Part shown: positions 9,400 to 17,353 of the stretch, in pieces | Layout: each line of letters begins with the position of its first letter | How positions within the stretch are numbered: position 1 is the stretch's first letter | Origin: Candidatus Babelota bacterium | Lineage (GTDB): Bacteria > Babelota > Babeliae > Babelales > Babelaceae | Length of the DNA stretch: 58,565 nt | Direction of reading: 5' to 3' | Assembly (NCBI GenBank): GCA_013288045.1 | Contig: JABDCP010000004.1 | Coordinates: forward strand, 1 to 58,565 | Position numbers and translations under genes: made by a program | The notes under the pieces: generated by a model | The model's database searches: none | Told to the model about the DNA's origin: nothing | Seen by the model: the letters and a program-made list of their open reading frames with translations, nothing else

Positions 9400-10797
9400 T
9401 TAGGTTGTTGCTTTGCACGTAAGCTTGTGTGTGGGCCAATGGTTTCTTTGGCATTCTCTATCACAGTAATATACCGCTTTACAGCGCCCACAACGTAACG
9501 CTTTAAGCATCTTATAACAGAAAGCACATCTATAGTGTGCCTCCTCAAGGACTTTTACAATATGCTGATGTCCATATTTTTGAGCAAGTATTAGAGCAGT
9601 CTCACCAGCAACTGTTTTTTTTGTTATGTCGGCTCCCTGGGCAAGCAGCACTTTTACAACTTTTTCGTGACCTTGTGCGACAGCCATATGAAGTGCGGTT
9701 GCACCGCTATCTCCCATAATACCATCGACGGGAACACCTTTCTCGCATAAGAATTGTGCAACCCCAGCATGATTTTTAAGAGCAGCAAAGTGTAGATGGG
9801 GTCTGCCAATTTTCTCACCGGGAATTTTTAAGAGTCCACCATGTTCAAAAAGGTACCGAGCTACATCCTCACGTCCTTCTTGGCACGCTAAATAGAATGG
9901 GGTACATTGATTGTTATCTTGAGCATTAACATCTGCTTTCTTGTTTACCAGAAGCTTGACGACTCCTAAATTCCCGATGTAAGCAGCTACATGAAGAGGA
10001 GTCATGCCGTTTGAAGCCCGGGCCATCACCTGAGCATTGTTCTCTAGCAGAAAACTAACCACATCTTGATGCCCTTCGTTAGCGGCTATATACAGCGCTG
10101 TGCTGCCATCATTATGGTGAGCCTCTAAATGAGCGCCCTTTCCAAAAAGGTATCGCGCTACCTCGACATGACCTTCTTGGCATGCTAAATAGAATGGAGT
10201 TGATCGATTCTTGGTACGCGAGTTTACCTGAGCTTTTTTTCCGACAAGAAGCTTCACTACCTCAAGATGCCCTCTAGAAGATGCTATATGAAGAGGTGTG
10301 ATATTATCCTGATCGATCGAGTCAACCTCAATATTCGGTTGATCTAATAGCAATGCTACAATTGAAGCTTGATTAGTGTAACAAGCTATATGTAAGGGTT
10401 TGTAACCCCTATCATCCGGTTCATTATGTCTTGCTCCCGCCGCCAGGAGTTCTTGCATGCAACCTATATTGCCGGCTTGACTGGCATAATGCATAGCCGT
10501 GCGGCCACTTGTATCTCGAACATTAATATCAGCTCGGTTTTCAAGAAGCAGTCGCACAAATGGCCTTCTATCTCCATTCGATAGGCAGACAACGTGAAGA
10601 AGTGTAACACCTTGTTCATTAATCGAGGCATTCACATCAAGTCCTCGATTAATACGTTCCTGCAATGCAAGGAGATTATTAACAATTGTCAAAACTTCTT
10701 TCATTAAAGGAGAAGCTAGTGTGATAGGTGCCGGGTGATACCCTTTAACCGTGAGTATGGATGCACAAAGAAAAAGAAGTGTACATAACTTTTTCAT
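9400..10797 (-). CDS. Exported ankyrin-repeat protein with C-terminal MYND zinc finger
   Basis: About 465 residues. The start at 10797 is supported by AAGGA spaced six bases upstream and by the signal peptide [19 protein letters not shown]. About eleven 33-residue ankyrin repeats follow ([18 protein letters not shown] type). The C-terminus is a complete MYND finger: CAFC, eight residues, CGRC, five residues, CDREC, then HWPTHKLTC, giving the seven Cys and one His of the eukaryotic consensus. Ankyrin and MYND are both protein-binding modules, and their fusion is typical of eukaryotic proteins. A paralogue with the same architecture lies at 34510-35931. The likely role is binding a host protein after export. 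There is no enzymatic motif. Confidence 0.93.
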   Translation of the reverse strand: MKKLCTLLFLCASILTVKGYHPAPITLASPLMKEVLTIVNNLLALQERINRGLDVNASINEQGVTLLHVVCLSNGDRRPFVRLLLENRADINVRDTSGRTAMHYASQAGNIGCMQELLAAGARHNEPDDRGYKPLHIACYTNQASIVALLLDQPNIEVDSIDQDNITPLHIASSRGHLEVVKLLVGKKAQVNSRTKNRSTPFYLACQEGHVEVARYLFGKGAHLEAHHNDGSTALYIAANEGHQDVVSFLLENNAQVMARASNGMTPLHVAAYIGNLGVVKLLVNKKADVNAQDNNQCTPFYLACQEGREDVARYLFEHGGLLKIPGEKIGRPHLHFAALKNHAGVAQFLCEKGVPVDGIMGDSGATALHMAVAQGHEKVVKVLLAQGADITKKTVAGETALILAQKYGHQHIVKVLEEAHYRCAFCYKMLKALRCGRCKAVYYCDRECQRNHWPTHKLTCKATT

Positions 10798-10884
10798 AAC
10801 AGTTCCTTGAGATGACATAGTGTAAAAATTATTTTTTTCTTAAACCTGAGCTTGTGCGCTCAATGTAATACTCTTCTTGGAAAG

Positions 10885-11064
10885 CTACCTTGCTTGCAGT
10901 GCTGTAATATTTAGGGTATGGCCGACTTGGGCAGCGGTAAAAAATTTCTGTAGAAAGTCGATACCGTTAAAAACCCCACGAAAGTTATTTTTTGCCTGAT
11001 TTCTCTCTATATAGTGGTCGATTACAGGGGGTAGGTCTACATCAATGCCGTAAGATTCTAGCAT
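10885..11064 (-). CDS. Small ORF of 59 codons, possible gene remnant
   Basis: A minus-strand frame with ATG at 11062-11064 and TAG at 10885-10887. The translation looks protein-like (a PPVIDHYIERNQAKNNF block followed by GVFNGIDFLQKFF), and the frame stays open a little upstream of the ATG. No convincing ribosome binding site and no recognisable family. It could be the surviving 3' end of a decayed gene or a genuine small protein. The rest of the 10798-11416 stretch holds no supported gene. Confidence 0.25.
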   Translation of the reverse strand: MLESYGIDVDLPPVIDHYIERNQAKNNFRGVFNGIDFLQKFFTAAQVGHTLNITALQAR

Positions 11065-11416
11065 ATCGCTTTTAACAAAATTGTCAATTGATCATTTTAT
11101 TTTCGCTTCAAGGTTTATACTCTATAGCTGCCTTCTCCTGATTTGATCGCTGCTTTCCAATTTTAATATGCTCTTTCTTGCAAAAGAGGCTCTGTGGGCA
11201 ACGCCACACCTTCTTGGGCTCTATAATGCCGAGCATAGTCAAAGTACGTAATATCCTAGAATTCAACCAAAAGAAAGTGGTGGTGGTACAGGGATACCTC
11301 AGTTTTGACCGATTTTATAGGCCCTTTTGTCGGGGATCAACAGTACCTGTACACTGGAATATGAAGGTCGCGAAGATTTCAAATGTGAAAGAAAATAAAA
11401 TTATAATATGATAAAA

Positions 11417-11445
11417 TTGACAGAAAAATCGATCTATGTTATAGT
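11417..11445 (+). promoter_or_regulatory. Sigma-70-type promoter of the 2H phosphoesterase gene
   Basis: TTGACA at 11417-11422, a 17-base spacer and TATAGT at 11440-11445, close to consensus with ideal spacing. The -10 box lies 37 bases before the ATG at 11483, and an A/T-rich leader with AAGGAT follows. Confidence 0.8.
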
Positions 11446-11482
11446 AAGAATAATAATAACAACTAACATAAGGATATAAACC

Positions 11483-12235
11483 ATGAAATTACGTAACTTG
11501 ATAGTGATTGCACTATCGTTTCTCACTGTATCTCTACAAGGAGCTGCACCTGCGATTCCCGTTGGAAGACAAAACCAGATGCAATCAGATGCAAATCAAC
11601 AGGCTTTTCAACAACAGCCCTTCTTTACTTTAGCAGTATTGCAGGACACAACGGGTTATACAAATCTGGCAGATCATCTAAAAGCTGAGCAAGGGGCTAT
11701 ACGAGCTGCAGGATACGATACCTCTGAAGTGGACCCCAAAGACTGGCATTTGTCGGTGATAATTTTAGCGGTCCCATTTCCTAATGGAAAGATTTCAGCA
11801 CAGTATGCTCAAAACGCTCTTGATGCGCTAGAAGCGATCATTAATAAACACCTTGCGCGACTTACCGGTGTACAGTTCAAATTTAAAGAGCTCTCATCCA
11901 TCGGACCTAAGTTCTTGGCTGCCATGTACGAGCGCGTTGGAAGTAAGGCTTTTTATAGAGTATATGCAGACATTATCCGAGAATTTTTCGATCTCTATCC
12001 AAACAGCTGGAGCTTGTACGGCTATTCGATGGTACCCCATATAAGTGTAGCAATGACACCCAAAGGTTCCGCACCAGTAGCAGTTCCCATACAAATTCAG
12101 GGAGCTCCTCACAAGGCGATTCCTGACGTCGAGTTGCGCTTCACAGGTAGAGCATATCAGCGCAAGCTTAAAATAGCTGCGCGTTATAAAGATGCACAAA
12201 ATAAGTGGGTTGAGCTAGAATCAAACCCTATTTAA
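11483..12235 (+). CDS. Exported 2H phosphoesterase-superfamily protein
   Basis: 2H enzymes (LigT, CPDase, AKAP7-like, phage Acb1) cleave cyclic phosphates or 2'-5' and 3'-5' phosphodiester bonds, using two H-x-S/T motifs facing each other. Here they are WHLSVII with H89 and S91, and VPHISVAM with H186 and S188, about 97 residues apart and each on a hydrophobic strand as expected. Residues 1-20 form a signal peptide ending in SLQG-AA, and a Gln-rich linker follows. The protein should therefore act outside the cytoplasm. Its own promoter (11417-11445) and terminator (12251-12279) make it a single-gene unit. The substrate is unknown; host 2'-5' oligoadenylate, cyclic dinucleotides or ADP-ribose cyclic phosphate are family-based possibilities only. 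Confidence 0.82.
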   Translation: MKLRNLIVIALSFLTVSLQGAAPAIPVGRQNQMQSDANQQAFQQQPFFTLAVLQDTTGYTNLADHLKAEQGAIRAAGYDTSEVDPKDWHLSVIILAVPFPNGKISAQYAQNALDALEAIINKHLARLTGVQFKFKELSSIGPKFLAAMYERVGSKAFYRVYADIIREFFDLYPNSWSLYGYSMVPHISVAMTPKGSAPVAVPIQIQGAPHKAIPDVELRFTGRAYQRKLKIAARYKDAQNKWVELESNPI

Positions 12236-12250
12236 AAAGAACTTTTACAA

Positions 12251-12279
12251 GAGGCCTCCGCAAGGGGGCCTTCTTTTTT
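12251..12279 (+). terminator. Rho-independent terminator after the 2H phosphoesterase gene
   Basis: AGGCCTCC (12252-12259), loop GCAA, GGGGGCCT (12264-12271), then TCTTTTTT. It lies 16 bases after the stop codon and separates this gene from the convergent ABC transporter genes. Confidence 0.85.
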
Positions 12280-12284
12280 GGATA

Positions 12285-13013
12285 CTACTTGATTCCCGCT
12301 GTGAAAGGTATGAGAAGCTTCTTAATAAAGGGAGTTTTAGGATGCGCACGCAGCTCATCATAGCTTCCTGCCTGTTCAATCACACCCTGTACCATGACGG
12401 CAACGTGTGCACCAAAGAATTGAGCATCTTCATATTGGTGTGTTACGAGGATAATCGGAATCTCTAAATTAGAAAAAAGATTTTTTAAGTGAGTTGCCAC
12501 CTCAAATTTCGTTGCCTGATCTATGCTTGAAAGCGGCTCGTCTAAAAGCATGAGCTTTGGCTTGACTGCAAGCGCTCGTGCCAAGGCAACCCGTTGTTGT
12601 TGGCCTCCAGAAAGTTCTGTTACTGATCTATTTTCATAGCCTGAAAGCTCCATAAACTCAAGCAAGCCGGCGACAGTCTTTTTTTGTTCTTCTTGAGATA
12701 CTCCTCGCACTCGCAGACCATAGGCAATATTCCCTGCCACACTCAAGTGCGGAAATAGGCCGTAATTTTGAGGGAGGTAACTGATGCTCCGCTGCTCAAT
12801 GGGAAGCTGCGTGATCGTCTTTCCAGCAAGTATGATGTCACCCTTCTTGGGTTTAATAATGCCCGTGATCGTTTTTAATAACGTGGTTTTTCCGCTCCCT
12901 GACACGCCTAACAACACAAGAGTCGTTCGAGCGGGAACTTCCAGCTGCAAGTTGGTAAGTACGTCATAATCGCCGTATCCTGCCGTTATGTTTCTTAGAA
13001 AAAGCCCTTCCAT
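12285..13013 (-). CDS. ABC transporter ATP-binding protein, molybdate/tungstate/sulfate type
   Basis: Energises uptake of an oxyanion through the permease encoded just upstream. Walker A is GVSGSGKTT at about residues 36-44, the Q-loop lies in YLPQN, the signature is LSGGQQQRVALARAL, Walker B is LMLLDEP and the switch histidine is in LVTHQ. At 242 residues it is a minimal ATPase that lacks the C-terminal TOBE domain of full ModC or CysA. Its start overlaps the end of the permease gene by 19 bases, so the two are translationally coupled. The substrate class comes from similarity to the ModBC/WtpBC pattern and is not certain. Confidence 0.88.
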   Translation of the reverse strand: MEGLFLRNITAGYGDYDVLTNLQLEVPARTTLVLLGVSGSGKTTLLKTITGIIKPKKGDIILAGKTITQLPIEQRSISYLPQNYGLFPHLSVAGNIAYGLRVRGVSQEEQKKTVAGLLEFMELSGYENRSVTELSGGQQQRVALARALAVKPKLMLLDEPLSSIDQATKFEVATHLKNLFSNLEIPIILVTHQYEDAQFFGAHVAVMVQGVIEQAGSYDELRAHPKTPFIKKLLIPFTAGIK

Positions 13014-13792
13014 GTGGTTCTTTCCTTGGTAAAAGCTTTAAATGATAATAATGCCAGTAGAGAAGCAGTCGTTGCAAGAATCGTAGCCGCAAGTGCCGGA
13101 ATAAGTGCTGATGAATTCACTGCAATGAAGGTAGGTATATCCTCGGTCTTAAAGGGTATAATTCCTGCAAAGATAAGACTTCCCCCTAGTTCACCCATCC
13201 CACGGGCCCAGCATAAGGCCGTTCCCGCAATAATATCTTTGAAGGCAATCGGTACAAAGATCGTCCAAAAAACCTGTGATTCAGATGCACCGAGGGTTTT
13301 TGCAGTAATATCAGCCCCGGTAGTTTGGGTCTCTCTAAATTTGCGTGCAGCAAAAGAGACGACAAAGGGAGTGCAGACAAACGTTTTTGCGAGCACAATA
13401 GCAAGGTATGTATAGGCGATATTAATCCCAAATGGTGAATCTGGACCAAGCATCATAAAGAGGATGATACCTTCAGCGACTGGCGGGAATGTCTGAGGTA
13501 CGTCGATCATTAACGTCTCAAGAAGAGACTTGTACCTAATGTTTTTTACGGCAAATATATAGGCAAGAGGAACGCCAAAAAAAATTGAAAGCAGTGCAGT
13601 AATACAGGAGGATGAGACACTTATCCATAAGGCACTTAATATTCGGGGGTTTGCAAATACAGGGAGGATCTTATCAATTTTTTGTATTGCGATAATATAT
13701 TGATAAAAAAAGATTATGAGAAACCATGCAAGAAGCAGAGATCCCAGTGCATACAGAATAATCATGCTTGTTCGATGTGCACCAGCTCTCAT
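12995..13792 (-). CDS. ABC transporter permease, ModB/WtpB type
   Basis: Inner-membrane channel subunit, 265 residues with about six hydrophobic segments. The cytoplasmic EAA-type loop reads ITAKTLGASESQVFWTIFVPIA, closely following the family pattern (A-x-x-L-G-A-S, then P), and docks onto the ATPase. GGAG stands five bases before the ATG. No periplasmic binding protein (ModA/WtpA) is encoded on either side, so the solute receptor must lie elsewhere or be lost. The substrate, molybdate or tungstate, is inferred from the family. Confidence 0.88.
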   Translation of the reverse strand: MRAGAHRTSMIILYALGSLLLAWFLIIFFYQYIIAIQKIDKILPVFANPRILSALWISVSSSCITALLSIFFGVPLAYIFAVKNIRYKSLLETLMIDVPQTFPPVAEGIILFMMLGPDSPFGINIAYTYLAIVLAKTFVCTPFVVSFAARKFRETQTTGADITAKTLGASESQVFWTIFVPIAFKDIIAGTALCWARGMGELGGSLIFAGIIPFKTEDIPTFIAVNSSALIPALAATILATTASLLALLSFKAFTKERTTWKGFF

Positions 13793-14016
13793 CGTCTCTC
13801 CCGACTTCTTTTTGTAGGTATGTTCGTCTATGTATCTTTACCATACTTACCAACGAAATTGCAATGGATCTGACTCGGAGCATAGGACTATCACCTGAAA
13901 GCTTAAGATCATCGTCCTTGGCTAGCTCAGGTGGTAGGCATAAGCCATAAACTATTGTCATTGCTTGTGTCTTTGGGATATCCTAGCAGAAGACACCATG
14001 CGGCAGAAAGAAGACA

Positions 14017-14445
14017 ATGAAAGAAGATGTACTAGTACAAGATGGCATTACGATTCCTGGCAATGAGCTTGAAATAACGGCTAGTAGAGCCAGTGGTCCC
14101 GGTGGTCAAAATGTAAATAAGGTGAGTTCGCGGATCACTGTGCGCTGGAATATAAAGGACAGTCAAGCACTGACTGAAGAGCAAAAAAGGCTGGTTATGA
14201 CTAACCTCAAAAGTGAGATCACTGAGCATGGTGATATCCTTATAAACCAAAGTGAATCTCGCAGTCAGTTTATCAACAAAGAGAAAGCACTCAAAGAGTT
14301 AGCAAAGCGTATCAAAGCAGCGTTAAAGAAACCGAAAAAACGCCTCAAATCAACCGTATCAAAAAGTGTAAAAGAATCGCGCATGCATGAAAAAAAAGAG
14401 CGGAGCAGCATTAAACGGCTCCGCAATAAGAAATTTGAAGAATGA
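14017..14445 (+). CDS. arfB: ArfB/YaeJ-like peptidyl-tRNA hydrolase (ribosome rescue)
   Basis: Releases stalled nascent chains by hydrolysing peptidyl-tRNA in the ribosomal A site. The catalytic GGQ is at residues 29-31 within SGPGGQNVNK, the class I release-factor motif. The C-terminal 40 residues are strongly basic (KKPKKRLKSTVSK, later KRLRNKKFEE), the tail that ArfB inserts into the mRNA channel. The length of 142 residues matches the family (about 140). The ribosome binding site is weak (AAAGAAG). Its stop lies three bases from the end of the convergent aquaporin gene. Confidence 0.92.
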   Translation: MKEDVLVQDGITIPGNELEITASRASGPGGQNVNKVSSRITVRWNIKDSQALTEEQKRLVMTNLKSEITEHGDILINQSESRSQFINKEKALKELAKRIKAALKKPKKRLKSTVSKSVKESRMHEKKERSSIKRLRNKKFEE

Positions 14446-14448
14446 AGT

Positions 14449-15117
14449 TTATGCTTGGGGATTTAAATAATCGTACATCCAGGCTGCTGCAGCTCCCCCA
14501 GCAAAATTAGCCACAAAATAGACCCACAAGTTTGACCACGCAGTAAGTCCCATGATGGGCAAACTCAGTGCAACTGCAGGATTGAGTGCTGCTCCTGAAA
14601 CAGCTCCTACTGCAAGAATTCCTGCAAGGAGCGTAAATCCAATCGCTACTCCAAAGTAGGAGTTACCTCGGCTTGCTGGACTTGTTGCTACTTGAAGGAC
14701 TACAAACACCAATGCAAATGTAAAGAGAAATTCGACCAAGAGCATATGGTGTGATAAAAATGGGCTTGGAAATTCAAGCTTTCTTTGCAGAAGCTCAAGA
14801 ATGATTTCATTTTGGGCGATCAGAAAGCGTACAAGAACCGCCGCTATAACTGCGCCTATTGATTGAGCAAGCATATAGGGAACTACCGATAGAGTGCTCA
14901 GTTGTCCTCGCATCCATACGCCAAGAGTTACCGCTGGGTTATAGTGACCGCCTGATAGGGGTGCTCCCGCATAGACAAAAGCAGCTAGAATAACTGCAGC
15001 CGCAATACCAGTAGAGGCTCCAAACATTGTGCAGCAACCGATAGTGAATACAAGAAAAAAAGTTCCCAACGCTTCGGTAACATATTTTCGCATGTGTTGT
15101 TGATAGGCTTCTAACAT
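14449..15117 (-). CDS. MIP/aquaporin-family channel with an atypical selectivity filter
   Basis: Six-helix water or small-solute channel, 222 residues. Both NPA half-helices are present: HYNPAVTL (N60-A62) and ALNPAVAL (N179-A181). In nearly all aquaporins the second NPA is followed by arginine, part of the ar/R selectivity filter; here the position is valine (V182). This should widen the pore or change its charge, so the permeating solute may not be water. The gene start is fixed by AAGGAG seven bases before ATG 15115-15117. No glycerol kinase or other substrate-linked gene is nearby. Confidence 0.9.
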   Translation of the reverse strand: MLEAYQQHMRKYVTEALGTFFLVFTIGCCTMFGASTGIAAAVILAAFVYAGAPLSGGHYNPAVTLGVWMRGQLSTLSVVPYMLAQSIGAVIAAVLVRFLIAQNEIILELLQRKLEFPSPFLSHHMLLVEFLFTFALVFVVLQVATSPASRGNSYFGVAIGFTLLAGILAVGAVSGAALNPAVALSLPIMGLTAWSNLWVYFVANFAGGAAAAWMYDYLNPQA

Positions 15118-15285
15118 AAGAGTCTCCTTTTTTAGAGGTTGTTAAGATGTGCATGCAAGAGTATCAAAGAGCTGGGTAAATGCAAGTTAGCTTGCACAAG
15201 TTGGTAGATTATTTTCAGATGGTTTAAAACAATTCGTGGGGCGCAAGGCAATGCTTGAGAATGAAAAAAAACTGGAGGAAAAACC

Positions 15286-15378
15286 ATGAGTTTAATCAGT
15301 TTCAGCATTTATATGCCGGTGCTCTTTCGTGGCACAATAAGCTGGCCATTGGGTCTTATCTACCATCATTATCTTTAA
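15286..15378 (+). CDS. Possible 30-residue hydrophobic peptide
   Basis: A strong GGAGG stands seven bases before ATG 15286, followed by a short hydrophobic frame (MSLISFSIYMPVLF, later WPLGLIYHHYL) ending at TAA 15376-15378, overlapping the 3' end of the opposite AAA ATPase gene. Support is only the ribosome binding site. It may be the 5' stub of a gene cut off by the neighbouring ATPase gene, a small membrane peptide, or chance. Confidence 0.25.
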   Translation: MSLISFSIYMPVLFRGTISWPLGLIYHHYL

Positions 15379-16837
15379 ATAGATCCGAAAGCTGAACATC
15401 TGCAGTTACAAGTTCTTCCGAATACATGGTTTTTTTCAATCCTTCAGCGGTTACAAATGCCATAAACAGATTTTTGTTTGTACCTGTTTGTTCTTTAAAA
15501 ACACGCATTTGTCGTTGCAATTTCTGAGCATAGTTTTTATCAATTATAAAATGCTGGCGCGAGTACTTCACCTCACATAAGGTGATGCTATTGTCCGCTC
15601 GATCAAAAAGTAGATCAATTTGAGCACCATCTTCATTCAATCCAGATGGTGGGATAAAGCGCCACGTATATGCCATTGCTGTTCGTGGCAATTTCAACGC
15701 AATGCGGATTTGTCTAATGTGCTTCAGGCATATAGTCTCAAAAGCATATCCTGCCCAGGCATTTACTGCGGGCGTATTTTTTTGATGTTCCCAATATCCA
15801 CCCTCGACTCCATCTTCCAAAATAACTTTTTGTAGAGGTTCAATCCATCGAAAGTAAAACAAGCTATATTCATCGCTCATTATATAAAAAAGACCCTTCC
15901 TCTTACGGCCAAAGGGCGTAAGCCGTTTGATAAAGCCTGCTTGTTCAAGGTCAAGAAGCCACTGTACCACCCTTCCCCCACTTGAAAATCGCTTGGCATT
16001 TTTCACCAGTTCTTCCTGTGCAATGCCATAATGATGTGCTGAAATAATACGCGCCAACTCAACATGAGCCCCACCAGAACCAAAAAGGGTCGCATAGAGA
16101 TTAGAAAATTCTCTTAACAAAAAACTGTTTTTTTGAAACGCAAGATGCTCAATAGCTTGCGTAGCTGAAAAGCCTGATGTAACTTTTGATAAATAGAAAG
16201 GAATGCCCCCCAAAACCATATAGATATCTGCAACATCCCGATAGGTAAGTTTAACATTTATTGATTCAAGGTAACGCTTTGTCTGCCGAAGATTGTATGG
16301 TTCTAAATGCAGAGTTCGGGTAACCCTATTATACAGGCCTCCTCTATTATTTACGATATTTTTGAGTATCCAGCTTGATGATGAACCGCAAATAATGAGC
16401 TTTATGCGTGGATCTTGAGACCAATAATGATTCCAATAAAATTCTAAGGTTTGCAGTAACCTGGATCCACGCACTGCCATCCAAGGAAATTCATCAAAAA
16501 ATAATACAATCTTTTTTTGCGGAGACAGTCGAATGCGTTCAGTTAGCATGCGAAACGCATCGCGCCAAGTTTTTTGAATCTCAATCCGTGAGTTAGGCCC
16601 ATAAAAGACATCTCCTATAATCTCTGAAAGGTTCTGAGTTTGTTCAGCTAATGAAGCATCTTTAGTACCGGTCATAGTTAAAAAGACCGTATCTTCCCTA
16701 TCGAGAAACAGGTTCCGTACAAGAAAAGTTTTCCCTACTCGCCTTCTCCCATAAAGTGCAACGAGTTCTGGAATCTGTGATTGGTAGACAGCATCCAATT
16801 CAGCTGTCTCATGTTCGCGTGCAATAACTTTTGGCAT
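15356..16837 (-). CDS. AAA ATPase with winged helix and DUF234 nuclease-like domain
   Basis: A STAND-like/ATPase_2 family protein of 493 residues. Walker A is GRRRVGKT (about residues 30-37), Walker B is IVLFFDEF, and a sensor-type IICGSSS follows. The middle (about residues 255-310: IAQEELVKNAKRF, RVVQWLLDLEQAGFIKRL) is a winged-helix domain. The C-terminus (AQIDLLFDR then CEVKYSR) has the D and ExK pattern of a PD-(D/E)XK fold, as in DUF234. The family is common in archaea and in symbionts and is often mobile; its cellular role is not established. GGAGGAT gives a strong start. Three hairpins at 16865-17057 lie just upstream and may be its operators. Confidence 0.85.
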   Translation of the reverse strand: MPKVIAREHETAELDAVYQSQIPELVALYGRRRVGKTFLVRNLFLDREDTVFLTMTGTKDASLAEQTQNLSEIIGDVFYGPNSRIEIQKTWRDAFRMLTERIRLSPQKKIVLFFDEFPWMAVRGSRLLQTLEFYWNHYWSQDPRIKLIICGSSSSWILKNIVNNRGGLYNRVTRTLHLEPYNLRQTKRYLESINVKLTYRDVADIYMVLGGIPFYLSKVTSGFSATQAIEHLAFQKNSFLLREFSNLYATLFGSGGAHVELARIISAHHYGIAQEELVKNAKRFSSGGRVVQWLLDLEQAGFIKRLTPFGRKRKGLFYIMSDEYSLFYFRWIEPLQKVILEDGVEGGYWEHQKNTPAVNAWAGYAFETICLKHIRQIRIALKLPRTAMAYTWRFIPPSGLNEDGAQIDLLFDRADNSITLCEVKYSRQHFIIDKNYAQKLQRQMRVFKEQTGTNKNLFMAFVTAEGLKKTMYSEELVTADVQLSDLFKDNDGR

Positions 16838-16864
16838 TTTGTATCCTCCTCAAGGGAACTCTAA

Positions 16865-17057
16865 AGATTTCGCCTACTCAAATACTAACAATAACGGCGA
16901 AATAATTCAAGAATTAGAAAGATTCCGCCGCATCAAAACAAGGAGATGGCGGCGGAATCTTTTAGCTGCGTTTAGCCCTCACAATCGAACAAAATAAAAT
17001 TACGCCCTGATTAAAGAGAGATTTCGCCACATCAAAACCCAGAGATGGCGGCGGGAA
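16865..17057. repeat. Three related inverted-repeat hairpins upstream of the AAA ATPase gene
   Basis: Copy 1, about 16865-16902: ATTTCGCC, 20-base loop, GGCGAAAT. Copy 2, 16920-16960: AGATTCCGCCGCATC, short A-rich loop, GATGGCGGCGGAATCT. Copy 3, 17019-17057: AGATTTCGCCACATC, loop, GATGGCGGCGGGAA. Copies 2 and 3 share the loop sequence ATCAAAAC and the AGAGATGGCGGCGG or GGAGATGGCGGCGG right arm. They lie in the 516-base gap between the ATPase start and the next gene, where no other gene is supported. They could be operators bound by the ATPase's winged helix, or a short mobile palindromic repeat. Confidence 0.7.
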
Positions 17058-17291
17058 AAGTCGCTTTTTTTAGAAAAATACCATATACCCGAACTGGCAT
17101 TTTCTGACAGTTTGTACATTCCGCGGTTAATACAAGAATTTTCGAAATTTGAGCGAGGGTGGGGTGAGCTCGAGCATTAACATGATAATCGTTATTGTTT
17201 AAAAGCATGGTTTTCGAAGCACTCTCCATTCACAAGTCGACAATGATTTTCATATGACTCGACAGTGCTCCTGTGCATAGCAGAAAAATAC

Positions 17292-17319
17292 TTGAGCTTA
17301 GCCTTGTATCTAGTACACT
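17292..17319 (+). promoter_or_regulatory. Candidate promoter of the Ppx/GppA-like gene
   Basis: TTGAGC at 17292-17297, a 16-base spacer and TACACT at 17314-17319, 35 bases before the chosen ATG. Both boxes depart from consensus, so this is a moderate candidate. Confidence 0.4.
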
Positions 17320-17353
17320 TAGAGCAAAAAAATTGTCGGAGCCTGGAGAAAGC

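Noticed and set aside
11178-11411. A 77-codon plus-strand frame upstream of the 2H phosphoesterase gene
   Set aside because: No ribosome binding site, runs into the promoter region, and reads without domain features.
8341-15363. A 13-base sequence CCATTGGGTCTTA shared between about 8343 and 15343
   Set aside because: Repeats of this length are expected by chance in a window of this size, and flanking bases do not match.
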